Shown here: positions 47,196-56,523 of the stretch, one piece after another
Layout of the letters: each line of letters begins with the position of its first letter
Position numbering within the stretch: position 1 is the stretch's first letter
Origin: Puccinia triticina
Taxonomy: Eukaryota; Basidiomycota; Pucciniomycetes; Pucciniales; Pucciniaceae
Assembly: GCF_026914185.1 (NCBI RefSeq)
Contig: NC_070569.1
Coordinates: 5,084,001 to 5,148,000, forward strand
Direction: 5' to 3'
Length of the DNA: 64,000 nt
Notes under the pieces: generated by a model
What the model was told of the DNA's origin: nothing
Databases searched by the model: none
What the model saw: the letters and a program-made list of their open reading frames with translations, nothing else
Program-made: the position numbers and the translations under genes

Positions 47196-49330
47196 GCCGA
47201 GTCCTCCGAGGAGCCCTCGAGGATGCGACCGCAATGGGCCAGCACCCCCTTCCGGCCGTAGGCTGGAAATTCACGCTCCCACCGTCCTTTGTCGACTGGG
47301 CACAGTGTCACCTCGATGTTACGCCCACTGGGGTCCGGAAGGATGATCCTCTCCCCAGCCGTTGGGGAGAACATCAAGGTAGCTTTGAAGTCCATCAAAA
47401 AGGGCCTTCCAAGAATGAAAGGCCCGTCCGCTCGAGTGATCCAGAAGTGGCAGGATCCAACGATAGATCGACCGATCCGGATAGGAACATCCTCCGCGAC
47501 TCCAATCAGCTCGCAGGCTTGATTGTTGATCCCATAAACGGCGGAACTGAAGTTTACCCGAGGTGTGAGATTCAGCTTGACCGCGAGTGTGTCTGAGATG
47601 AGGTTGAGCTGAGATCCTGAGTCTACCAGAGGAGAAGAAATCGCTTCTCCTTCACCTACACTACAGTTAAGGTACCCAAGTGGGCAGGAGTAGAGATTGG
47701 GGTCGAATTCACCGTCTGGGTCAATTCCCTCCGCTAGAGTACCGGAGTTAACCTTCAGCTCCTCAGATCCCACCTCCACGCGTCGACGGGACACCCACTT
47801 CTTCACGCCTTCGGCAACGGCCGGCGAGGCGGCGCACAATTGGGACACAGTCACGCGTGGCACTTCAAGATCACCGATCGTCCGCAGCAGCTCAGTAACT
47901 ACCTCGGGCTGCTCTCTGAGAACATCCCGCTCGAACCGCACCTTAGGCTGGGATCCTGAAGCTTTGGGCGGGGTAGCGGGTCGGCTAGGAGCGCCCTTGG
48001 CGGCGGGAGCATCGGGGTCGGGTCCATTCATGATCCGATCAAACAGCTCAGGCTCATCCGCCGGGCCACTCTTGCTGGGCTCCACCTCCTCTCGAGATGG
48101 CTTTCGGATCGGTCGTCTCGCCTGCGAGGCCGGGGCTAATGGCGCCTTAAAGGGTCTAGGCTCCTCATGGCGTTTCCTGCCCGCCGGATCAGCTTCATAA
48201 GTACCAGCGAACGACTGAGATGAGACCGCTGGTGGGTACCACATCGGTTCTAGAGATCCACAGCCCGCCTTGTACTCCGAGGAAGCCGCGTTGACTGATT
48301 GACGAGTGGGCGTCGACGGTCGAGATGGATTGGAGGCAGAAAACGTGGCCACCACGTGCCTGATCGGTCGACTGCGATCGAACGGAATGAGGGCGCCGTT
48401 AGGGAGGAAAAAGTTGGTCCCCCTCTGCTCGACCAGGCCCTGCTCCTTGTCAGCCTGAAGTTCGCGACAGTGGAGGGTGCCGTGCCTCTCCCGATGACAG
48501 TAGAAGCAAATCATAGCTGGTCGGTCCGTCGCGGTTGAGGCCGGCTCCTTCTTCAGATACTGTTCCAATGACTGGAACATCTTCGTCAGCTCATCGATCG
48601 AGGTTGACGGCACGGGAGTCGAGGCGGTCTGAGCAGGCCTGCGCTCCTCCCCCATCCGCTTCATGATGTCGTTTGAGGCCTGAAACGGGGAAGCTACCGG
48701 GGCGGTAGACCGGGAATCTTCAAAAGTAAGAGCCACCTGCCCCTCCATCACCTCGTCAACCGCCGCCTTAAGGATTTTAAACTCGGGAAGACGTCGACGG
48801 TTGTCGAGGGTGACTACCAACGACTTGTCCTTGATTAGTTGATCGCGGATGCGCTCCTGGAGCCCGGGGGAAAAAGCTTGGTAGAAGTCCTTCCTGATTT
48901 CCTCAACCGAGTCGATGTGCTTCTTCGAGACTAGATAAGACTGCAGGGGACCCCATGTCTTCTGGAACTCCTGATAGTCCGCGACCGACGCCACGCCGCC
49001 CTTTCCTTGCCACGTCGAAACAAGCGCTACCAAATCTCGCTCCGTGTAGAGCGCCTTATCGAGCCTTCCCCAATAAGAAAGCATGGAGGCCTTCAGCTTC
49101 GCCCAGTCCGGCGGCTTGTAGCCATCGAGAGTGACAATGATTTTGAAAATCTCCGGCGTGACAAAACAGCCGGCCTGACGAGCGCGATCGTGGTCAGAAG
49201 CCTCATCGATATCAGCCGCCAGCTCATAGAATTCGATGAACTCTTCCACGTCCTTTCCGTCGAAGATCCAAGTCCTGTTCTGGGGCTTGATCTTCTTCAT
49301 CTTGCTGCCAGCTGTTGAGGATTCGGCCAT
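47186..49330 (-). CDS. Gypsy 2 gag-protease polyprotein
   Basis: 714 codons from ATG 49330 (AESSTAGSKMKKIKPQ) to TGA at 47186-47188. The N-terminal 250 residues are capsid-like and helical (FIEFYELAADID, YQEFQKTWGPLQSYL). A zinc knuckle CFYCHRERHGTLHC follows near residue 280, then a long Pro/Ser-rich linker, and an aspartic protease with PLVDSGSQLNLISD and ILGRPFLMDF near 560-660. It forms the virus-like particle and processes the polyprotein (family knowledge). The last codons GCT TTT TTA are the slippery site. Start chosen as the first ATG after the leader module at 49376-49472. Confidence 0.92.
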   Translation of the reverse strand: MAESSTAGSKMKKIKPQNRTWIFDGKDVEEFIEFYELAADIDEASDHDRARQAGCFVTPEIFKIIVTLDGYKPPDWAKLKASMLSYWGRLDKALYTERDLVALVSTWQGKGGVASVADYQEFQKTWGPLQSYLVSKKHIDSVEEIRKDFYQAFSPGLQERIRDQLIKDKSLVVTLDNRRRLPEFKILKAAVDEVMEGQVALTFEDSRSTAPVASPFQASNDIMKRMGEERRPAQTASTPVPSTSIDELTKMFQSLEQYLKKEPASTATDRPAMICFYCHRERHGTLHCRELQADKEQGLVEQRGTNFFLPNGALIPFDRSRPIRHVVATFSASNPSRPSTPTRQSVNAASSEYKAGCGSLEPMWYPPAVSSQSFAGTYEADPAGRKRHEEPRPFKAPLAPASQARRPIRKPSREEVEPSKSGPADEPELFDRIMNGPDPDAPAAKGAPSRPATPPKASGSQPKVRFERDVLREQPEVVTELLRTIGDLEVPRVTVSQLCAASPAVAEGVKKWVSRRRVEVGSEELKVNSGTLAEGIDPDGEFDPNLYSCPLGYLNCSVGEGEAISSPLVDSGSQLNLISDTLAVKLNLTPRVNFSSAVYGINNQACELIGVAEDVPIRIGRSIVGSCHFWITRADGPFILGRPFLMDFKATLMFSPTAGERIILPDPSGRNIEVTLCPVDKGRWEREFPAYGRKGVLAHCGRILEGSSEDSAFL
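47189..47195 (-). promoter_or_regulatory. -1 ribosomal frameshift slippery heptamer (Gypsy 2)
   Basis: U UUU UUA in gag frame, directly followed by the gag UGA. Pol is open in the -1 frame through this point (TTT TTT ATG AAG). Conservation with Gypsy 1 in an otherwise diverged junction supports function. No downstream pseudoknot was worked out. Confidence 0.82.
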
Positions 49331-49731
49331 AGCAAGGAAACCTGCGAGGGGGGGGAGAAAGTGGAAATCGAGAGCGGCTCACGGAGTGGCGGGATGTTTT
49401 TCGACACGATGTAGAGTTCGGAGGTGCTACTAACTGGAGGGGACTTACTTTAATACCCCTGTGCCCCGCTGGTAACACAAATCAAACCTAGAAAAGAAGG
49501 TCGAGATCGAGAGGAAATCGATGAAGGAGAGGTTCCGATCCGCTGAAACGAGGTCCGGACCGTTCCTGAAACAAGGTTCGTGGGGGGTGGACCTTCTGGG
49601 GCGATCGACCGAGAGTCTTGTGGAAGATTGACGAGGGGAAAGAGGACTCGGAAATCGAAGGGAGGATGATCCGGGATGGAAAGCCAACAAACAAAATAAA
49701 GAGAGCCGCCAAGCACCGCAAAACCACAGTC

Positions 49732-49781
49732 CGAGACTGTAAATCTTGAGGTCGCTGGTTCGATCCCGGCTCGGGGGACCA
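49732..49781 (+). other. Gypsy 2 extended primer-binding site, 3' half of tRNA-Tyr(GUA)
   Basis: The same 50 nt as in Gypsy 1, running from anticodon stem CGAGA to CCA, again two bases (AA) from the LTR. The sequence on its far side (CAAAACCACAGTC) differs completely from Gypsy 1. The shared segment therefore starts exactly at tRNA position 27. Confidence 0.88.
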
Positions 49782-49783
49782 AA

Positions 49784-50592
49784 TATGGAGCTCCGTCCGG
49801 TGCTAGGCCGGCGGCAGCGCTGGGAGGGGATAGATGCTGGGGAGCTGCCCTCTAGAGTGGTCCGGAGAGGAGTCGGAAAAAAAAAGGGATCGAAATGGAT
49901 AGCGTTTGGGTTTGAGAGAGTGGTTTTGATACGACGAGAGTATGATTCTCGTCGGCGGTGTTGTTTGGTGAACTCAGAAAGATATTGGGAATCAAGATCA
50001 GAGGCTTGGTGCGCAGAATCAGGGTTCGATCGGCAAGAATCAATAATCAGATCAATAAGATTTGATAGCCTCCGACTTGGATCAGTACAGAATGCTATGG
50101 CCTCCTATCCTCCAAGTCCGCGCTGGACTTGGAATCCTGGAGGCCTGTCACAAACATGTCATCATCTCCCTACATACAAACATGACACAGAAGAATCAAA
50201 TGAAACCAGGAAGAGAAATAAATCAACCACCACCAAACAAAGAAAGAACAATGAGCCGGACAATGATGAGAGCCAGATGAGAAGACAAAATATCTGAAAC
50301 CAAATGAGGCTGAAGGAGATAAATCAAGCAGGTGAAAAAGAAACAAGATCAAATAAACCCACAGTTATACTGTGTTAGGACCAAGAAAAAAGAAAAACGG
50401 GAAAGTGAGAATGAATAGGGGAAGGGAAAGAAAATAGAGAAGTGGAGAAGATGAGATTGATGGATTGAAGAGAAGGGAAGGGGGAAAGGAAGAGGGAATC
50501 CTGAAGTTGAGGGTGTGTGAGGTCTTGAGCTTGAGAGTCTTGCTACGGCCGCCAATCTTGATCCTGAAACGTGTACCGGGGCGGCCACCACA
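49784..50592 (-). repeat. 5' LTR of Gypsy 2
   Basis: Same length and, by eye, same sequence as 41873-42681. The transcription start must lie inside, but no TATA element could be fixed. Confidence 0.92.
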
Positions 50593-50809
50593 TCGGTGAT
50601 TCTGAAGATGCGGCGATCGTTTGACAAGGTTTTATCGAATCGAATAAGCAAGCCGATTAAGGTTGGCAATCGCTGATGAAGATCAAGAAAGAAGATTTCC
50701 AAGGTGAACGTTATGATTAAGAATGATATCCGGATGGTTAGACCGGCGACTAATGAACTATGGTTAGTAGAACACTGCGGATAGTGATAATCAAGAGATA
50801 TAAGCGTCA

Positions 50810-50822
50810 AGGGCTCATAACC
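50810..50822 (+). other. Copia 2 primer-binding site, anticodon half of initiator tRNA-Met
   Basis: The bases next to the 5' LTR on the plus strand are AGGGCTCATAACC. They equal the anticodon stem-loop of a eukaryotic initiator tRNA-Met (CAU anticodon in loop CTCATAA), ending where that tRNA would be cut around position 39-40. Drosophila copia and yeast Ty5 are known to prime from such a 5' half. The match is to the yeast tRNA as remembered and needs checking against the host tRNA. Confidence 0.75.
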
Positions 50823-50944
50823 TGAAGTGACTCAGGTGACAATGATGATAATAATCGCACTCACAGCCCGGACAGAGTCCGGGATGTGGAAGATACCGCG
50901 ACTGCGGCGAGGCTCAGAGTGCGTAGCCCAATGGGGCTACAACA
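50823..50944 (-). repeat. 5' LTR of Copia 2
   Basis: Partner of 36318-36439 with the same 122-bp length. TSD ACAAC on the right (50945-50949). It is separated from its gag gene by the 8.7-kb Gypsy 2 insertion, which would block normal full-length transcription of Copia 2. Confidence 0.9.
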
Positions 50945-50949
50945 ACAAC

Positions 50950-52766
50950 AACCCTGGAGGTGTCCACAGGTGGAACCATGCCGTGGTGCGTGGGTGGAGC
51001 CAAACAACAATCATGGAGTTGTCCACAGGTGAAACCATGCCATGGGCAGAGCCAAACCACGCCACTACATACACTATAAATATGTCCTTCAGCCTAATTC
51101 TATACTATGTACTATCAAGATATCTCTACAGTATGTAATTATGCTTATGAACACAGTATAATACTAGTAACTTTTGACTGAGTGCAGCTAGCCTAGTGGT
51201 TCCAGTGAGTGACTAGGGGTTAAATGACCTGTAGAATCCAATTATGCAATAATACATCTAGAAATATGTCTCCTTCTCAATATTAAACTGTGACTTTATG
51301 TGATTTGATACTTGAAACACATTTGGCACACCACAGCGCGGGGCGCCAAACTGACAAACAAGGTTTGGGCGCGCAGGTGCTGCGGGGCACAAGGGCTCCG
51401 CAGTCAGCTGGGGTGGCGCAGGATCTTCAAACGGCGGAGGCGGAGCAGCAGAGCGCATAAGCTAGGTGCGGAGCATGCGGTTGTAGGCGGCGGAGCGGAG
51501 CGCACTTGCTGAGTCCAGGCAGTCCAGCGCGGACTGTCTAGAGCGGCGTGGTGATTGGGGGAAGCCATGGCAGCTGAAGCAGGCTGCATCAGCGGATGTA
51601 ACTGGGGCAGAGGGGGTAAGTGGGATCTCAACACCGGAGGCTAGACAGGGGTGTGGATGATGGATGATCAGGAGTTTGGTGGCTGTCTACGGCGAGAGGT
51701 GGAGGCGCAGATGACAATGCAGTTGGTGTGCGTGGGATGGGAGGAGGATTTCTATTTTTTCTATTGGGTTATGACATGCGGTGGAGCCTTCTATTGGTTC
51801 ATTATCTACAGAAGAGCAGTGAATATTTTTCTATATAGAGGGGGGGGGATATCTTGTCATTCTATCTTTTATGAACTTTTGACTATTATTACAGATTCTT
51901 ACTCTTTTTTCTGCGGATTGTGATTGCGGAGAGATTTATTATGGTTTTCTTATGGCTACTTCTTGTGGTGTTTTCCGGGGTTATTATGCGCTTATGCTAT
52001 GCCGAGTTCAGAGTTTCCCTTGACTACTCGGGATTAGCTTGCATAGAAGAAGGTCCTCTCCGTTCATATCATACTGGAGGTCACCTCTCTTCTACCACAG
52101 CAGACATCACTGATAATCACTCAAGCCTGGAACACTATTCTTTCAGAAGGGTTAAATTGGTAATTTCTTACCAGGACCACCATTTAATATCTACACTGGC
52201 TCAATGCCAAGCTCTGTTTGTGTTGCAGGCTACTATTTTAACTATGTATCTTGGAGGTGGCTGAGTTAGTGGAGACAAAGTGGTAAAAGGCAGCCAATGG
52301 GACCTTGACAAGGGGCCAGAGCACATGTCTGAGCTTCTAAATCACCTGCCAGCCATTGCAAATGTTGACCAGCCGGTTGCAGTAGTCTTGGATTTTGCCA
52401 AGGGGCAGCCAAGATGTATGGTGCAGGTCTTGTGAAAGGTGAGCTGGTCTGCCAGGCTGAGGGTATAGGGGGATTCAAATTTGGCTGTGCATGTGCAAGC
52501 ACTTTTGCAAGTTGGTGTTCAAGGCTTTTCTTGAACACCAAAAATTCAAGCAGGTTTGAGGGGTGTAGTACAATTTGAATTTCATGCACTTTTTCAAATC
52601 AGTGTTCAAGAATTAAATTAAACACTGACTTGCAAAAGTGCATAATTACAAGTTGCACCTGGCCAGATTTGAAACCCTCAATTGTTTCTGGTGGCTCTTG
52701 TTATGGTGAGGAGAGGGGGAAAGTCATTTTCATGACTTGTGCCAAAGAGGTGTCAGTCAACAAAGG
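50950..52766. other. Right flank of Copia 2, unassigned
   Basis: The segment at 50950-51060 continues the GTCCACAGGTGGA minisatellite seen left of Copia 2. GC-rich 51310-51640 and AT-rich 51730-51910 follow. Near 52500-52640 the inverted pair ACTTTTGCAAGTTGGTGTTCAA / TTCAAGAATT...ACTTGCAAAAGT frames a small fold-back. No gene recognised. Confidence 0.35.
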
Positions 52767-53168
52767 TGAAAGCGCTGCGCTTCAAAAAGCGCAGCGCAGA
52801 GGTTTTGGTGGCCGCTGTACTGCGCTGAAAGTAGAAGCCCCGCCCGCTGCAATACCGCTTTTTGGATCTGGCAAGAAGCGGGGACCTGCTACTTTCAGCG
52901 GAACCATTGCTGCGCCACCGCTTTTTGAGCTGGCCGCGTAGCGCTCCCCCACTGCCAGCCAAAAAAGCGCAGCGCAGCTTTTTTGGTGGCCGCTGCGCGG
53001 CACTGAAAGGAGTGGCCCTGCGCTACCTCTTTTTGGGTTGGGGAAAAAGCGGGGCCCCGCTATTTTCAGTGGTGGCACTGCACTACCGCTTTTTGGGCTG
53101 ACCGCGCAGCGGTTCCCCGCTGCGCTGCGCTAAAAGAACGCTTTTTTGTAGCGCAGCACAGCGTTTCA
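52767..53168. repeat. GCGCTGCGC hairpin element (copy B)
   Basis: The left end GAAAGCGCTGCGCTTCAAAA and right end TTTTTTGTAGCGCAGCACAG are roughly inverted. The interior has repeated CGCTTTTTG(A/G)GCTGGCCGCG and GGTGGCCGCTG units in alternating orientation. It looks like a non-autonomous element with internal self-complementarity. Confidence 0.5.
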
Positions 53169-53397
53169 GCCTTGCAGTCAAGCAGAATTTGAGCAAAAAT
53201 CTGATGTGGAGGAATAGCTCACCATACTTCAGAAGGGGGACCAAAGGCTGGACTTTAGCCGGTAGATGTTTCATTTGGGGGTTGATTGTGGACACAGGGG
53301 TGGATTTGAAGACACTGGTGAGGCCCTTCCCATCTCACACAAGAGATGCAACCTGGTTCAGGGCAAGTGATGATGGTTGGTCACAACACCAGTGAAA

Positions 53398-53592
53398 CAA
53401 TCCAATACATGTATTGGTATCTGACAATTTCAGTAATGTTTTTGGGCTCAATACATTGTATCAGTGCTGGGATGGGAAATTGGATTGAGCCCCAATTGCC
53501 CAAAAAGATTTATTTTTTTAGATTCAATACCACCGTATTGTATCTGTTTTTTGATACAATACATGGTATCAAATTCTTATGCATTGAAAAAA
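53398..53592. repeat. Palindromic ATACAATGTATTG tract (copy C)
   Basis: Units such as CCAATACATGTATTGG, CAATACATTGTATC, CCGTATTGTATC and GATACAATACATGG, spaced irregularly over 190 bases. Confidence 0.5.
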
Positions 53593-54418
53593 ATATGAAA
53601 CATAGTTTTGGCCAATGCTGGTCTTGCATTGTTGTGCCGTTGGTCACAACGGCAGGCATTGTTTGGTCAGGATTCAACAAGTTTGGTAAATATCTTACCC
53701 AACAATTGCCCAAAATTTTGCCATAATATCAACAGTGTGGAACTCCTACGGTGCCAGGCTGTAGGCAGTGCTTGGAAGGGATAGTGGTTATGAGCCTGCC
53801 TTCCGGTGAGGTCCTAGGATGGATGAGATCTAAGAAAAACAGAGAAAGGGGGTTGAACAACGATGTCAGTGAGACTTGTTGGCAGGGATTGAGGATCTGG
53901 AGAGGGATGCTGATGAGGATCTTGATGGTTGATAAGGAGCTGATGAGTTGATGAGGATAAGGATTTGAGAATCTTGATGGTTTATTTTGTGGATCAGAAG
54001 ACTGCCATGCCTCCCTATTATCTGAGTTCAAAGTTTGAACTCAGACTCCAGGAAGTGAACATGTCCCAGACATGTTCATCACATCTCCAACTACAAACAA
54101 GCTCTGCACAAGACAAACAAAACAAAACACACACAAAGAAAGATCAACCACATACATAGAAAAATGAGGAGAGTGACATAAGAGAATGGGTGCAATGGAA
54201 AGAGGAGTTGTAACTGAACTGAAGCTGCATAAAAAAAACAGAGAGAAAAATCAACAACAATAACCAATATCAATCATAACATCTTGAATCTTGAGCTTGA
54301 GATTTGAGACAGATAATCTTGAGGGCTTGATCTTGATAACTGGTCACTTGAATCTTGAATCTTCATCTGGATCTTTAACCGTAGACTGTCTGTACCGTTT
54401 TGCTCACCACAATGGTGA

Positions 54419-54836
54419 GCCTTTACTTTACTTTACTATAACCAGGCCCTTCCAGAGTATAGATGTTTTTATCATCTCTAGTACTTTACTGGTTATAGTA
54501 AAGAAATTTTTTCCAATGGGCTGATATATATAGTAGAGGGCCCTATCAAACATGTTTCAGCCCTAGTTATTTCAATACCCAGGGGTAAAACCCCTGCTTA
54601 TTGAAATAAAAAGGGGCAAAACTAGGTGCAAATGCCTTGTGGTGGTTATAAGGAGCCTTTTGCAAGCTCCCATCAACAAAACAAAACAAATTACTTTAAC
54701 TGATACTGTAATCAAAAAATCAAATATGTGTTATAGCAAAGAAAAATTCTTTATTGATTGGAGTGCTATCTGTTATAGTATTGAACCAAAAACATCTACT
54801 ATATCTTTACTTTACCAATAACTGTAAAGTAAAGGC
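54419..54836. mobile_element. Inverted-repeat element with GCCTTTACTTTAC ends
   Basis: Ends GCCTTTACTTTAC and GTAAAGTAAAGGC, with inner arms TAGATGTTTTT and AAAACATCTA placed symmetrically and TTACTTTAC-type blocks repeated inside. About 420 bp, no coding capacity. No clear target duplication, so the class is unknown. Confidence 0.55.
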
Positions 54837-54842
54837 CCATTA

Positions 54843-55039
54843 AGGGTGTTCAGAGTTGAAATCATAAAATTTTCAATGCATAAAATCATAAAATCATAAA
54901 ACTTTCAAGTGATGATTTCATATGTACCATTCTAGAAATGTTGCTCTAATTTGAGTGCTTGGGTGCAACATATTTTTTCAGCTTAGAATTTTATGATTTT
55001 ATGGTGTTATGATTTTATGCAAGTCAACTTTGAACACCC
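54843..55039. mobile_element. TA-target MITE (copy 4), uninterrupted
   Basis: Collinear with 1619-1971 minus its nested insertion. It reads AAAATCATAAAACTTTCAAG where the other copy carries the PIF-like element. Confidence 0.75.
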
Positions 55040-55335
55040 TAATTGTTGATAATATTTCAAAAAGCAGGAAATATTTTTTGACTCCATCCTGGTGTGGGAT
55101 CCAGAAATCTCCGCATATATCAGGATATCCGCCCATGTCCGTAGGCTTGAGACCGACACAGCGCGAATATCCAGCGTGATCCGCGGACCTTCACCGGATA
55201 TCCCGGATTACTCGCCGGATAATCCGCACGGGGTATCGTAACAAGGGTTGAAGTGTTCCATTCCCAAACACCACCAGACACCTCGGCCTGCCTGTTCGCC
55301 TATCTCGCGCGTAACAATTGCCTTCCGGAGCAGAT
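55040..55335. other. Upstream of UBC9; GGATATCC-rich stretch
   Basis: The segment at 55090-55230 contains repeated ATATCC/GGATAT and CCGGATA words in both orientations (CAGGATATCCGCC, CCGGATATCCCGG, GCCGGATAATCCG). It may be a small fold-back element or part of the UBC9 promoter. Confidence 0.4.
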
Positions 55336-56523
55336 ATGTCGGCCATTTGCAAGTTCGTCAAGCCTCTCGTACCCGTCTGATATGAGCTATTCGAACGTCG
55401 ATCTTGATGCTGCTTCCCTTCGGTTTTTATTTTGTTCTTGCAGGGCTAGATTAGTAGAAGAGCGAAAACAATGGAGGAGGGACCATCCCTACGTGCGTCC
55501 TGCTATGTTTCTTTCCTCCAACAGTGATCTCTCCGGAGAGGCCGATAGAAAGCCGGTATTCCGAAGAATGGCGGATCAGCTGAAGAAAACGCCCGATTGC
55601 TCTTCTTTGACAGGGTTTCTACGCTAGACCTACGAAGAACGCCGATGGTAGTTTGGACATGATGGTTTGGGACGTCGGAATTCCGGGGAAAGAGAATGTC
55701 AGTATCTGCGGGTGCGAGACCAGTTCATCCAGCGAAAGATATTGAGCCATAGCTTCACACAAAAAATTCAACCATCATACGTCCACTCTTCAGACCCATT
55801 GGGCAGGTGGTCTATACAAATTACAAATTCATTTTCCTGAGGGTCAGCAGTATCTCTTTTTTTTCTATCAGATCCCAGTTCATTCAACCAGATAGAAACT
55901 TGAACGCTTACCTATGTTTTTCTCAAAACACTTCCAAACCCCTCGCACAACAATCAAACATACTACTCAATATCAGATTACCCTTCGAAGCCGCCCAAAT
56001 GTCAGAACCCATTCTCCAATTGCTTTTCTATGAATGATGCCCTTCGATAAACAGCGAAAGACAACCGGCGCGAAATTGGCAAACTGACGCCTGTTGATAA
56101 TTGTCCGCAATTGAAGGTAAATTTACCCCGCCGATCTTTCATCCGAATGTGTTCCCTTCAGGCACGGTTTGTCTATCGATTTTGGCTGAAGACAAGTCAT
56201 GGAAGCCAGCAATCACCTTGAAGCAAGTAAGTCGTGCCTCTCAATCAGTCCAAATCAGCCCACAAACTGAGCGTGGTAATCCCTTTTCGGTTCCAGATTG
56301 TCCTGGGCATTCAAGATTTGATGAACGAGCCCAATAACGCCGACCCGGCTCAACTGGATGCGTTCTCGCTTTACAAGAGTAACCGCGCCGCTTATGAGTA
56401 CGCTTCACTTCTCCTTACCTCACCTCTCTCACCCTTGTTCTCTTGAGTCCCAACTGAAACCCTTAAACTCCTCCATCATCCAGTGCAAAAATCAGAGAGC
56501 AAGCAAAAGCTATGGCTGCTTGA
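55336..56523 (+). CDS. UBC9: SUMO-conjugating enzyme E2
   Basis: It transfers SUMO from the E1 to lysines of target proteins, mainly nuclear (family knowledge). Eight exons join in frame: 55336-55352 (17 nt), 55444-55492, 55614-55697, 55794-55842, 55977-56000 (24 nt), 56117-56226, 56297-56397 and 56484-56523. Total 157 codons, the usual UBC9 length. Recognisable stretches: [68 protein letters not shown], catalytic Cys in [27 protein letters not shown] and [16 protein letters not shown]. The tiny first exon (MSAICK) is fixed by splice phase and by family N-termini. Nothing disrupts it. Convergent with the next gene. Confidence 0.96.

Larger units (their letters stand above)
41873..50592 (-). 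mobile_element. Gypsy 2, intact Ty3/Gypsy retrotransposon nested in Copia 2
   Basis: An 8.72-kb element with two 809-bp LTRs that show no difference in the stretches compared, flanked by TCGG (41869-41872, 50593-50596). Layout as Gypsy 1: 5' LTR on the right, 50-nt tRNA-Tyr site, leader, gag, slippery site, pol, polypurine-rich AAGTGGGTGGTAGA, 3' LTR. Both reading frames are uninterrupted. Identical LTRs plus intact frames indicate a recent insertion and possible present-day activity. Confidence 0.93.
36318..50944 (-). mobile_element. Copia 2, Ty1/Copia retrotransposon split by Gypsy 2
   Basis: Short 122-bp LTRs at 36318-36439 and 50823-50944 differ by one base in the portion compared (TTCAACA/TACAACA). 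They are flanked by ACAAC. The ends are TG...CA. A polypurine tract (AAGAGGGGGGG in sense) sits directly before the 3' LTR. The body is 36440-41872 plus 50593-50822, the 5' leader being split by Gypsy 2. Without Gypsy 2 the element is about 5.9 kb. Confidence 0.92.

Noticed and set aside
42781..49472. The 105-base modules as proven spliceosomal introns
   Set aside because: The 5' GTAAGT is good, but the 3' ends lack a convincing pyrimidine tract and YAG. Only listed as a hypothesis.
55382..55443. UBC9 start at ATGAGCTATTCG, contiguous with the RLVEERK exon
   Set aside because: It would give an N-terminus unlike UBC9. The upstream ATGTCGGCCATTTGC exon splices in phase and yields the normal 157-residue length.
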